A stretch of DNA of 12,159 bases from Pseudomonadota bacterium (GCA_030635485.1 DAOVYS010000053.1:1-12159), one strand, 5' to 3'; positions 1 through 7,482 are shown, counted from the stretch's first letter. Notes: generated by a model from the sequence alone, not told the origin. Made by a program: numbers and translations.

Positions 1-2
1 GA

Positions 3-413
3 GTTCCTCTGGCTGATCGTCTTCAAAATATTATTCATGAGCGAGAGGGTATGAATATCCCTGTCGGCAGTCTGGACATATCGCTCTATCGCGATGATTG
101 GAGTCTTGTTTCGCAGAATACGATAGTCAAAACGACTAACATCCCGTTTCCCGTGGAAGGTCAGACACTCATTCTCGTAGATGATGTGGTCTTTACGGGA
201 CGGACGATCCGGGCTGCCATGGATGCGATCATGGATTTCGGCAGGCCTTTCGCAATTCAACTCGCAGCGCTTGTCGACAGAGGAGGACGTGAATTGCCGA
301 TCCAGCCTGATTACACAGGGCTCAACGTGTCGGTTTGCGCAAACGAACATGTCCATGTTCTCCTGAGGGAGACTTCAGAGTACGAGGAAGTGATTCTTGA
401 ATCCAAAGAGTAA
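3..413 (+). CDS. pyrR: PyrR bifunctional pyr regulator / uracil phosphoribosyltransferase (5' end outside window)
   Basis: The reading frame is open from the window edge, so about 45 N-terminal residues are missing and 136 remain; the family is about 180 aa. PyrR proteins bind UMP and pyr mRNA to control pyrimidine genes and also convert uracil plus PRPP to UMP in the cytoplasm. The PRPP-binding loop typical of type I phosphoribosyltransferases is clear: LILVDDVVFTGRTIRAAM, coded at about 159-212. The upstream VPLADRL and the block DISLYRDD (the PyrR substrate-loop region) also fit the family, as does the C-terminal LAALVDRGGRELPI stretch. In proteobacteria PyrR often lacks a pyr attenuator, so a regulatory role here is not shown by the sequence. 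It ends just before an inverted-repeat element and has no obvious operon partner downstream. Confidence 0.93.
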   Translation, partial: VPLADRLQNIIHEREGMNIPVGSLDISLYRDDWSLVSQNTIVKTTNIPFPVEGQTLILVDDVVFTGRTIRAAMDAIMDFGRPFAIQLAALVDRGGRELPIQPDYTGLNVSVCANEHVHVLLRETSEYEEVILESKE

Positions 414-415
414 GG

Positions 416-490
416 AGTCGTCCGGAAATAACTTGACCAAATCTGCCCTAAACCTGAGCGCAATATTGTCCAACTTATTTCCGGACGACT
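416..490. repeat. 75-bp element with 16-bp perfect terminal inverted repeats
   Basis: Bases 416-431 (AGTCGTCCGGAAATAA) are the exact reverse complement of 475-490. After one mismatch three further base pairs follow (433-435 with 471-473). The arms enclose about 35-43 unpaired bases. The element begins 3 bp after the pyrR stop. It could be a miniature inverted-repeat element, a fragment of an insertion sequence end pair, or an RNA hairpin ending pyrR transcription. The large loop and the lack of a T-run after the right arm argue against a classic intrinsic terminator. I could not identify a convincing target-site duplication in the flanks. Confidence 0.7.
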
Positions 491-522
491 TCTAATAATA
501 CTCTAATCCCGATGGAAAAATT

Positions 523-1941
523 ATGCCGAACAGCCCTAAAGAAGCTGACAAGCCCGGTTCGGATCTCAAACATATTCTTAAGCGGGTCAAGGAAAAAAGA
601 AAAGATTTTATTCAGTATGATTTCACCAAAAAGAAAAATGATATTTTAAAAATCTTTTTTGAATTGGCGCAGGAATTTGATTCCCTGGAGGATTTTTATC
701 GCATTGTCGTATCTGTGCCCTTTGAGGCGCTCCATATCGAGACGGTCCTGTATCTGTTCAGCGAAGACGGTGAGTATCTGGAACTGATATGCGACAGCAA
801 GAACGGCATTGCAGAGAAGGGCGTGTCTGCTCCCGATCATATTCAAATTTCGGAAGAACCTTACGAAATTCAAGATTCCTACGTAAGTCCCATCATCCGA
901 AAGAGTTCCATTGAGCAGAGTATCACCGCACTCAAGTCCGGAAATCCGTTTGTCGGCATGTTGGAAGTAAGGCCTCTCTCCCGCTTGAACGAATCAGACC
1001 GTTTCTTTTTCACCAAATACTCAAATCGTATTGGGTTCAATCTGCACAATCGTATGATTGCCCATCAGAACATATGTCATATCAAGTTCATAAACAACCT
1101 TGTCCATGATATTGAGCACAATGTCATCATCCCCAACATGTATTTCAGCCATTTTTTCAATACATTTAAGAAGAAGATAGGGGACTTAAAAGAGATGAGA
1201 AAGACCCTTTCCACATTCAGAGAGGAGAAACTTGTCAGCACCCGTGCATTTTATGTCCTTAACGAAAAGATTTTTGATCTGGAGGCTGATTTTTCTGCCT
1301 ATCACCAGGATATACGGAAGTATCACGCCAATATGAGTCTGTTCCTGGAAAGCCTGTTCAGGCGAGACCATTTTGAAAAAGGGCAGCTGGTTCTTCGCAC
1401 AAAAAAGTGTATGGTGGAAAGAGAGATTATAGTCCCTCAGCTGGAACATTACAGCAAACGTCTCAGATCAAGAGGAATAACTGTTGAGCGACCTGAAGAC
1501 ATGCTGCATGAGGAGATTGCTCTAACTGTTGACGTGGGGCTCCTTACCCAGGTATATGCAAATCTGTTTTCCAACGCTGTGAAATATACCAAAGAAGTGA
1601 TTGGTCACCAGGGTCTGCCCAGAAAGACCATGGCATATGGACGGGAAATAATACCTGGTTATTTCAGCCCCCCGTCTACCGCCAAGGGAAGTCTCAAGGC
1701 AAGAGACGGGATTAAGTTCAATGTTTTTACCACAGGCCCGCATCTCGTCAGTAAAGAGGAGAAGGTTATTTTTTTCGATGGTTACAGGGGCGAAAATAGC
1801 GGTAATATGCCGGGTTCGGGTCATGGGTTGTCTTTTGTCCGGCAGGTGGTAGAGATACATGGGGGAGAAGTCGGATATGAGGCTGTGTTTGAAGGCAACA
1901 ATTTTTTCTTTATTCTGCCCCTTCCGATCCAGCACCTGTGA
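523..1941 (+). CDS. Soluble sensor histidine kinase with GAF-like N-terminus and atypical ATP lid
   Basis: This 472-aa protein has no membrane segment. Residues about 45-180 look like a GAF-type sensor fold (weak call). The H-box is at about 189-201 (FINNLVHDIEHNV), with H195 as the probable phosphoacceptor. A long predicted helical/coiled dimerisation region runs to about 285. The N-box is QVYANLFSNAVKYT (343-356) with N351, and the glycine-rich G2 box is GSGHGL (431-436), followed by a typical kinase end. The G1 box, normally DxGxG, reads TTGPH (403-407), so the adenine-contacting Asp is replaced by Thr. About 156 residues separate H195 from N351, longer than usual. No response regulator is adjacent. 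ATG 523 is the only start that fits; its ribosome binding site is weak. Kinase membership is confident; signal and partner are unknown. Confidence 0.85.
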   Translation: MPNSPKEADKPGSDLKHILKRVKEKRKDFIQYDFTKKKNDILKIFFELAQEFDSLEDFYRIVVSVPFEALHIETVLYLFSEDGEYLELICDSKNGIAEKGVSAPDHIQISEEPYEIQDSYVSPIIRKSSIEQSITALKSGNPFVGMLEVRPLSRLNESDRFFFTKYSNRIGFNLHNRMIAHQNICHIKFINNLVHDIEHNVIIPNMYFSHFFNTFKKKIGDLKEMRKTLSTFREEKLVSTRAFYVLNEKIFDLEADFSAYHQDIRKYHANMSLFLESLFRRDHFEKGQLVLRTKKCMVEREIIVPQLEHYSKRLRSRGITVERPEDMLHEEIALTVDVGLLTQVYANLFSNAVKYTKEVIGHQGLPRKTMAYGREIIPGYFSPPSTAKGSLKARDGIKFNVFTTGPHLVSKEEKVIFFDGYRGENSGNMPGSGHGLSFVRQVVEIHGGEVGYEAVFEGNNFFFILPLPIQHL

Positions 1942-2141
1942 ACGCTTACATGCCGGGGGGGCGTAAGTTCCTACCCCCTGGTGAATGGTTACGAACTGCC
2001 GTTTTCAGATGATGATTGATAGGGATTCAGGTGGGACTTGCTCAGCCTTTCACCTTCAGTCTTCAGCCTGAACCAGATAAACTTGAATTCTTTAAAGGTA
2101 CTAACCCACCTATATTCCATTATTCTGATAAGAGTTGTGAT

Positions 2142-4052
2142 ATGACCAAATCCACTTTTTTGAAAAACGATACAGATCTGTTTGAGTCACTGGTTGAACT
2201 TTCCCAAAAGCCGACCGCGGTCTTTGACCCGGAGGGTGGAATCATTTATGCCAACCCGGCCCACAAAAAGTTGTTCGGCCTGTCGCAAGCTGAAATGGAA
2301 ACGCGGAAAATGTGGGACTACCATCCGCGCCAGGCAGCGGAATGGCTTGAGCGTGAGTTGTTTCCCTCATTGTCTGAAGGTGAAAATTGGGAGGGAGAGA
2401 TTGAGGGCCTTGCATCCGGTGACCGCATTCTGCCTCTCTGGATGCAGTTAGAGTCTGTGCTTGGCGACAGGCAGATGATGCGTTTTCTTATCGTGCAAAT
2501 GTATGATCTTTCTAGAAAAATGGGTTCAGAGGCGGAATTGCAACTTCTGTCAACAGCTATTGAGCAGGCTGCTGAATGCGTGACAGTCTGGGATTGTGAT
2601 GGAAATATACGTTACGTGAATCCGGCCTTTGAGAGGGCCAGCGGATATACCAAGGATGAAGTTGTTGGAAAGAATCCTGTTTTTTTGCGAAGCGGGAAAC
2701 ATTCCGCTAAATTTTATTCGGAAATCGATGAGACTTTGCGTCAAGGACAAATCTGGCGTGGAAGGTTGATCAACAAAAGAAAAAATGGTTCTACTTATGA
2801 GGTTGATGGCTCCATCTGCCCGGTACTTGATACGTCCGGCAAGATAATCTATTATGTTTCCGTGAGGCGTGATGTGACTGATGAAGCCAATCTGGAAAGG
2901 CAACTGCGCCAAGTCCAGAAGCTGGAGGCGATCGGCACTCTGGCAGGGGGCATAGCCCATGATTTTAACAACATCCTGACTGCTATCATGGGAAACGCCG
3001 AACTGGCGCTGCATATACTGAACGAAAGCAGTCCAGTGAAAAAGTATGTCAGTGGAATACTTAAAGCCGGGGAACGTGCCAGGGAACTGGTTAAACAGAT
3101 CTTAACGTTTAGCCGGAGGGCAGAGGCCGAGCGGTCTGAGATCAGGATCAGTTCCATTGTCAAGGAGGTTTTAAAGCTCCTGCGTATCACACTGCCGACC
3201 ACCATAGCCATAGAGGAAGATATAGATACGGACATCGGGTTTGTCCTGGTGGATCCGGTTCAAATACATCAGGTACTGATGAATTTATGTACAAATGCGT
3301 TTCAGGCTATTGGAGAAGAAGACGGGGTGCTTCGGGTGGAGTTGAAAAACGTAAAGCCTGATGCGGAAATCCTGAAAGCTAATCCCAATCTGACGGAAAA
3401 CTGTGTCAGGTTGACAGTGAGTGATACCGGATGCGGCATGTCTTCTGAGACCATGTCGCATATTTTAGAGCCTTTTTTCACTACAAAGTCTGTCCGGGTT
3501 GGGACTGGAATGGGACTGGCAGTGGTTCACGGCATTATTAAAAATTATGATGGTGAGATAGCTGTAACAAGCGAGCCGGGTAAAGGGAGCACATTTCATG
3601 TATACCTGCCGGAAGTCCTGAGACACGTGGCTGCTGAAGATCAGACGGTTGCCGCTTCTTTGCCCGGCGGAAATGAGCGGATTCTGTTGGTAGATAATGA
3701 TATGCATATAGTGGAAGTATGCGGGCGCATGTTGGAATTTCTGGGATACAGGGTCGACGTCCAGACCGACAGTGTCGGTGCCCTGGAGATGTTTCGTAAG
3801 GAGCCGGACAGATATGATCTTGTCATTACCGGCTATACAATGCCGGTAATGACGGGAACTGCTCTGGCAACAGAGCTTGCCGGGATCAGGCCCGCTATCC
3901 CTGTGATTCTTTTAACCGGCTACCCGGATGTCGTCTCGTCTCCGGACATAAAAGCGGCCGGATTTTGTGCTGTCATGCAGAAACCGGTCAGGGTTTCCGA
4001 GCTTTCCAAAATCGTTAAAAATGCACTTGCCGGCAGGGTGAATGGCGGATGA
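2142..4052 (+). CDS. PAS-PAS hybrid histidine kinase with a C-terminal pseudo-receiver
   Basis: A 636-aa cytosolic protein. Domains, numbered from M1 at 2142: PAS1 about 14-118; PAS2 about 136-248 with a PAC-like end; HisKA 258-328 with the H-box GGIAHDFNNIL and H273; HATPase 370-492 with N385, G1 box DTGCG (428-432) and G2 box GTGMG (454-458); receiver-like domain 513-630. The kinase core is complete. In the receiver the acidic pair is D518-N519 and the phosphoacceptor position is G564 (DLVITGYTMPVMTG), although T592 and K614 are kept. It therefore probably cannot be phosphorylated in the usual way. The frame stays open upstream to a TTG at 2016; I chose ATG 2142 because the PAS homology starts shortly after and AAGAG lies 7 bp ahead. 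The 200 bp before it hold a G-run/C-run hairpin (about 1953-1981) and no clear promoter. It overlaps the next gene by 4 bp. Confidence 0.92.
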   Translation: MTKSTFLKNDTDLFESLVELSQKPTAVFDPEGGIIYANPAHKKLFGLSQAEMETRKMWDYHPRQAAEWLERELFPSLSEGENWEGEIEGLASGDRILPLWMQLESVLGDRQMMRFLIVQMYDLSRKMGSEAELQLLSTAIEQAAECVTVWDCDGNIRYVNPAFERASGYTKDEVVGKNPVFLRSGKHSAKFYSEIDETLRQGQIWRGRLINKRKNGSTYEVDGSICPVLDTSGKIIYYVSVRRDVTDEANLERQLRQVQKLEAIGTLAGGIAHDFNNILTAIMGNAELALHILNESSPVKKYVSGILKAGERARELVKQILTFSRRAEAERSEIRISSIVKEVLKLLRITLPTTIAIEEDIDTDIGFVLVDPVQIHQVLMNLCTNAFQAIGEEDGVLRVELKNVKPDAEILKANPNLTENCVRLTVSDTGCGMSSETMSHILEPFFTTKSVRVGTGMGLAVVHGIIKNYDGEIAVTSEPGKGSTFHVYLPEVLRHVAAEDQTVAASLPGGNERILLVDNDMHIVEVCGRMLEFLGYRVDVQTDSVGALEMFRKEPDRYDLVITGYTMPVMTGTALATELAGIRPAIPVILLTGYPDVVSSPDIKAAGFCAVMQKPVRVSELSKIVKNALAGRVNGG

Positions 4053-5833
4053 AGAGGATTGAGGTTTTTGGGAATCTGTTTTTCATTGTCGGCTGTCTGC
4101 TTTTCGCTGACAATGCGTTTTGTCAGGAGGACTGGTTCGAGCAGGGGGTGACATTGTTGCTTGCCCGGGATTATAAGGGGGCGGAGGACGCCTTTACAAA
4201 AGTTATCAGTAGTGGGCCGGAGAATTCAGAGGCCTTTAACCATCGTGGTTTTGCTTTGGCCGGCCAGGATGATTTTAATGGGGCGATCAAAGATTACAAC
4301 CGGGCTATAGCGTTGAATCCGGAATACGCGGTTGCTTATAACAATCGGGGAGTTGCGCTGGTTGCAACCGGTGATCATGATGGCGCAAAGAGTGACTACA
4401 CCCGTGCAATTGAACTTGATTCCTCTTATGCCCTGGCCTACTTTAACCGTGGTTTTATCCTGGTCAGTGAAGGGAGTTATGATCGGGCCATAGACGATTA
4501 TTCAAGAGCGATTGAGATTGATTCGAAATATGAGTCGGCATATAACCAGAGAGGGTATGTATGGGCCCGCAAGGGCGATTATGGCCGGGCGCTTGCCGAC
4601 TGCAACCGTGCTATCGAGATAGATCCGGAATTTGGAGCTGCGTATAATAATCGAGGCGTTGCCCTTGCCGATAAGGGTGAATATGAAAGGGCTATTTTCG
4701 ATCATACTCGTGCGATCGAGATAGATCCGGAATTTGCCCAGGCTTACAACAACCGAGGTTTTGCATGGGCGCTCCACAGTGATTATAACCGTGCAATAGC
4801 CGACTATGGGAGAGCGATTGAACTGAATCCGGAATATGCGGCTGCTTATGATAACCGGGGTTTTGCCTGGGCCAAAAAAGGCGACTATGAAAAGGCAATT
4901 GATGATTATAACAAGGCAATCGAAATAGATCCTTACTATGCGAGCGCTTTTAACAACCGTGGTTTTGCCTGGGCCGGCAGGGGGGAGTATGACAAGGCTA
5001 TAAAAGATTACTCCATGGCGGTTGAAGTTGATCCTGGATACGCATTGGCATACAACAACCGTGGTTACGCATGGGCGACCAAGGGTGAATACCAAAAGGC
5101 AATTGATGATTACACAGAGGCGATTGAAATTGATCCTGAATATTCACTTGCCTACAATAACCGCGGTTATGTTTTTACGACTATGGGCGACTATGAAAAG
5201 GCAATCGACGACTACACTCGTGCAATTGGAATAGATCCCCATTATCTGACCTACTACAACCGGGGAGTCCTATTGGCCATAAAAGGAGATTATTCAAGGG
5301 CCATCGCTGATTTCAATAAGGTTGTAAAGATAAGACCTCATTCTCTGGTATACAACAGCCGCGGTGCGGCATGGTTCAGGAAGGAAAATTATGACAAGGC
5401 CATCGCTGATTACACGAGTGCTATTGAGAAAAATCCCGGGTTTGACAAGGCTTACTTTAACCGCGGTTTCGCCTGGGCGACAAAGGCGGTGTTTGACAAG
5501 GCCGTTTCCGATTACAAAAAGGCTGTGGAGCTGAACCCGGCATACAAAGATGCATACAACCAGCTCGCCTGGCTTCTGGCTGTCTGTCCGGATAAAAAAA
5601 TCCGAAACGGTTCCGAGGCTGTGAAAATTTCAGGGAGACTGGTGAAACTTGACAGGACGCCTGACTTCCTCGATACCTTGGCGGCTGCGTATGCGGAAGC
5701 CGGCAAGTTTAAGGAGGCTGTGTCTGCACAGAAAGAGGCTATAGCCCTTATCGAGAAACAGGGCGATTATCCTGATCTTGCCGAATATGTCAAACGTTTG
5801 AAGGCCTATGAGGCTTTTAAGCCTCCCCTATGA
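4049..5833 (+). CDS. Exported protein of about 14 consecutive TPR repeats
   Basis: This is a 594-aa protein. Its N-terminus has a basic start, a hydrophobic core at about 7-20 and a likely signal peptidase I site after AFC (residue 25). A lipobox-like IVGC at 13-16 is an alternative that would make it a lipoprotein. TPR1 is at 28-59. TPR2-TPR14 (60-499) follow the consensus AYNNRGFAWAxKGDYxKAI, mostly 34 residues per unit. Units 12 and 13 are 33 residues. The C-terminal 95 residues (500-594) form a divergent TPR-like cap with LAWLLAVCPD, a cap I know from other long TPR proteins. It starts with ATGA overlapping the kinase stop, which suggests translational coupling and a shared pathway. The protein is most likely periplasmic and acts as a protein-binding scaffold; partners cannot be read from the sequence. 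Confidence 0.92.
   Translation: MKRIEVFGNLFFIVGCLLFADNAFCQEDWFEQGVTLLLARDYKGAEDAFTKVISSGPENSEAFNHRGFALAGQDDFNGAIKDYNRAIALNPEYAVAYNNRGVALVATGDHDGAKSDYTRAIELDSSYALAYFNRGFILVSEGSYDRAIDDYSRAIEIDSKYESAYNQRGYVWARKGDYGRALADCNRAIEIDPEFGAAYNNRGVALADKGEYERAIFDHTRAIEIDPEFAQAYNNRGFAWALHSDYNRAIADYGRAIELNPEYAAAYDNRGFAWAKKGDYEKAIDDYNKAIEIDPYYASAFNNRGFAWAGRGEYDKAIKDYSMAVEVDPGYALAYNNRGYAWATKGEYQKAIDDYTEAIEIDPEYSLAYNNRGYVFTTMGDYEKAIDDYTRAIGIDPHYLTYYNRGVLLAIKGDYSRAIADFNKVVKIRPHSLVYNSRGAAWFRKENYDKAIADYTSAIEKNPGFDKAYFNRGFAWATKAVFDKAVSDYKKAVELNPAYKDAYNQLAWLLAVCPDKKIRNGSEAVKISGRLVKLDRTPDFLDTLAAAYAEAGKFKEAVSAQKEAIALIEKQGDYPDLAEYVKRLKAYEAFKPPL
4226..5545 (+). repeat. 102-bp tandem repeat array encoding TPR2-TPR14
   Basis: About 13 units of 102 bp, two of them 99 bp, run in phase with the TPR fold. 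Adjacent units share long similar blocks, for example the repeated AACAACCGTGGTTTTGC-type core and variants of GCAATTGATGATTA. The periodicity also keeps other frames open, which creates long spurious antisense reading frames. The similarity is high enough for slippage or recombination to change unit number between strains. Confidence 0.85.
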
Positions 5834-5925
5834 AGCGCTGCAGAATAGTTACAGTTCGGTGGTTTTAGCTATATTTCGGCATCACTCTGAATAGTTACTT
5901 GAAAAGATAGTGGTGTCGCATGTGG

Positions 5926-6351
5926 TTATAGCTTCGGGCGGATATGGGACATGATCGAGTCAACGGCTTGATAAATTTCCAGGTCGTCGCCGTAAATTTC
6001 CTGGACCTTTGGGTGGTCGATTATATCTTCCACAATGTACTGGGTGATGTAAAGACTGATGAAATTGGGATCGTTGGTCAGACCCCTTAAAGGGGCAATC
6101 TTGTATTGAATGTCAAAATCTTCCATATCAGACAGTTTCATCAACATTTTTGCGAACACTTCCCTGAGATCCCGGTCTGAAGTGGTTTCCAGAATTTTTT
6201 TGTCAAGCAGTCTCTGAACCAGTCTGGTTGCCAGTTCAGCGGCGTTTTTATATGCCGCCTGGATCATCATCCATCTTTCCCTCTCACGCTTCCTGTCAAT
6301 GGCATCTACGGTTTTTTCGGCAGGTCCGAAAGGTCGGGCTGAACGCGCCAT
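5926..6351 (-). CDS. Conserved-looking small helical protein, function unknown
   Basis: This is a 141-aa protein I do not recognise. It has no signal peptide or membrane segment. Charged and hydrophobic residues alternate in a pattern expected for a mostly alpha-helical cytosolic protein. Notable stretches are KRERERWMMIQAAYKNAAELATR near the N-terminus (quoted only in part: RERERWMMIQAAYKN) and an acidic C-terminal half ending DSIMSHIRPKL. AGGAG lies 8 bp before ATG 6351, which fixes the start well. It is transcribed towards the TPR gene, with 92 bp between them that contain a 10-bp direct repeat GAATAGTTAC (5843 and 5889) and no terminator I can defend. Its other neighbour is the divergent flagellin-like gene. 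Confidence 0.8.
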   Translation of the reverse strand: MARSARPFGPAEKTVDAIDRKRERERWMMIQAAYKNAAELATRLVQRLLDKKILETTSDRDLREVFAKMLMKLSDMEDFDIQYKIAPLRGLTNDPNFISLYITQYIVEDIIDHPKVQEIYGDDLEIYQAVDSIMSHIRPKL

Positions 6352-6543
6352 GGGCTTATCTCCTAAATTTATTTAAGTTGGTGTCTGTGATTGGTTACTC
6401 AAAAAGAGGGACTTTACCCGGTAAGCGAGATTTGATCCAGCAATATTTTGTGAAAGCCATCAAAAGAATTTTGTATCCATACCATTGGTGAACTATTACT
6501 GACTTTTTTTCTTTTTACCCCCCATTTTTTATCCCTCATATGT

Positions 6544-6573
6544 TTGACATGGGTATAATTGTTTTTATATAAT
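6544..6573 (+). promoter_or_regulatory. Near-consensus sigma-70 promoter for the flagellin-like gene
   Basis: TTGACA at 6544-6549 and TATAAT at 6568-6573 are separated by 18 bp. Pyrimidine-rich, T-rich DNA (about 6501-6536) lies just upstream and could help polymerase binding. Transcription would begin near 6580, leaving an untranslated leader of about 68 nt before ATG 6648. The 6352-6647 stretch otherwise contains no gene I can support. Confidence 0.75.
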
Positions 6574-6619
6574 TTAATATGGGGTAACTGTTCAGACTAT
6601 TTTTTCGCGGATTGGTTCA

Positions 6620-6640
6620 GGCTCTTATGAGCCGGGGAGG
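6620..6640 (+). promoter_or_regulatory. Leader hairpin abutting a strong ribosome binding site
   Basis: GGCTC (6620-6624) pairs with GAGCC (6629-6633) around a TTAT loop. The strong Shine-Dalgarno GGGGAGG (6634-6640) follows directly and sits 7 bp before ATG 6648. The site decides in favour of ATG 6648 over the upstream in-frame GTG-type extension at 6612. The hairpin may influence ribosome access or leader stability; this is inference. Confidence 0.5.
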
Positions 6641-6647
6641 AAGAGAG

Positions 6648-7136
6648 ATGGCACTTACAATTAACCAGAATTTATCTGCTATAAGCACTGCCGATAATCT
6701 TTCAAAAACATACGACAAGTTAAATACGTCAAACAACAGGCAGGAGAGCGGAGTCAGGCCAAACGGACCGGCAGATGAAACAGCAGGGCAGGGTGATCAG
6801 GGTGTTAATGTTACATTGAGCACCAGACCTGAAAGCGGGCCTAGCGAACAACTCCAGCGTTTGTATTCGCCTCGGGAAGTAGAGCCGCCGGCCGCTCAAC
6901 CTCCGGAACCGGCCAGGCTTGAGAATCCGGCCCCAGCCATGGAAGCTCCCGAACCGGTTCCACCAGAGAATCCACCCACGCGGATGGAGGCTGCGGAGGT
7001 CCAACCTCCTGAAGCCGCCCAACCCCGGAATCCTCCTCCGGAACCAGAGCCCCGAGAGGCTGCACCTCCTGCGCCTAGGGGATATGGGCAGGAAAACAGA
7101 AGGGCGCCCGGCGGAAATGTAAATTTCATGGTGTGA
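6648..7136 (+). CDS. Flagellin N-terminus-like protein with Pro/Glu-rich tail
   Basis: The 162-aa protein opens with MALTINQNLSAISTADNLSK and continues to ESGVRPNGPADETAG (33-47). This matches the order of landmarks in the flagellin D0/D1 N-terminus (MALxINxN, NL, then SSGLRINSAADDAAG). After residue 60 flagellin similarity ends. Residues about 74-145 are dominated by Pro, Glu and Ala (PPEP, PPENPP, PPEAAQ, PPPEPEP) in imperfect units of about 15-20 residues, and a short basic end finishes GGNVNFMV. No flagellin C-terminal D0 helix is present, so it cannot form a standard filament subunit alone. There is no signal peptide, which would suit export by a flagellar-type route if the N-terminus still works. 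Promoter and ribosome binding site are strong, so I consider it an expressed gene and not decay. No other flagellar gene is in the window. Confidence 0.75.
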   Translation: MALTINQNLSAISTADNLSKTYDKLNTSNNRQESGVRPNGPADETAGQGDQGVNVTLSTRPESGPSEQLQRLYSPREVEPPAAQPPEPARLENPAPAMEAPEPVPPENPPTRMEAAEVQPPEAAQPRNPPPEPEPREAAPPAPRGYGQENRRAPGGNVNFMV

Positions 7137-7386
7137 TTGTACGGGGTAAGGATAGAGTTTCGTGGGTCATTACAGAGGAATATTGGTTGTTGAGGAGATA
7201 ACTACGCCCTTCACACGGTTTGGTTAACAGAAGTCCGGATTGAGCCCACTTGATAAACCAGTTTTCGTCTTCCATATCAAGGTACACGACTCCGCCATTC
7301 TTGAATTTCAATGTCCTTTTCGTCTCATCGTCTGTAATGACAAACGACACCAACTTTTCCATGAACGGAAAATGACTCATAAACAT
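7126..7386 (-). CDS. Possible small protein, unknown function
   Basis: An 86-aa reading frame, or 115 aa if started at 7473, where no Shine-Dalgarno exists (the complement of the next gene's GGAGGAGG site lies there). The chosen ATG 7386 has only a weak AAGG ahead of it. The composition looks protein-like: residues such as TLKFKNGGVVYLDMEDENWF suggest a small beta-rich fold, and codon use resembles the neighbours. The stop overlaps the end of the flagellin-like gene by 11 bp in convergent orientation. It fills most of the otherwise empty 7137-7482 interval. I do not recognise the family, and it could be a chance reading frame. Confidence 0.42.
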   Translation of the reverse strand: MFMSHFPFMEKLVSFVITDDETKRTLKFKNGGVVYLDMEDENWFIKWAQSGLLLTKPCEGRSYLLNNQYSSVMTHETLSLPRTITP

Positions 7387-7396
7387 TGACACAGAG

Positions 7397-7414
7397 GCCT
7401 TGTTTCTACAAGGC
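7397..7414. other. Small perfect hairpin between 7126 gene and TPR gene
   Basis: GCCTTG (7397-7402) pairs with CAAGGC (7409-7414) around a 6-nt loop. On the + strand it is followed by TTTTCAG, a weak terminator-like tail. On the - strand it lies just ahead of the proposed start at 7386 and would cover the only AAGG ribosome-binding-like bases. Function is undecided. Confidence 0.3.
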
Positions 7415-7482
7415 TTTTCAGTTAGATTATTGTCGTCTTGTCTTTTTGTGACGCCATTATAAATAACAAGCATGGAGGAGGC

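Noticed and set aside
1953..1981. G-run/C-run hairpin after the first kinase as a terminator
   Set aside because: The stem has a mismatch and no T-tract follows it.
2016..2141. 42-codon N-terminal extension of the PAS kinase from TTG 2016
   Set aside because: It shows no domain similarity, uses a rare start and lacks a convincing ribosome site; PAS homology begins after ATG 2142.
4502..5095. 197-aa antisense reading frame inside the TPR gene
   Set aside because: Its openness results from the 102-bp repeat; the translation is a repetitive low-complexity mirror of the TPR units.
6414..6539. 41-aa Lys-rich - strand reading frame with GAGGGA near its start
   Set aside because: GAGGGA overlaps the ATG and does not precede it properly; the product has no coherent composition and falls in the promoter region.
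6554..6559. A second TATAAT as the -10 of the flagellin-like gene
   Set aside because: It lies only 4 bp after TTGACA; the copy at 6568 has a workable 18-bp spacer.
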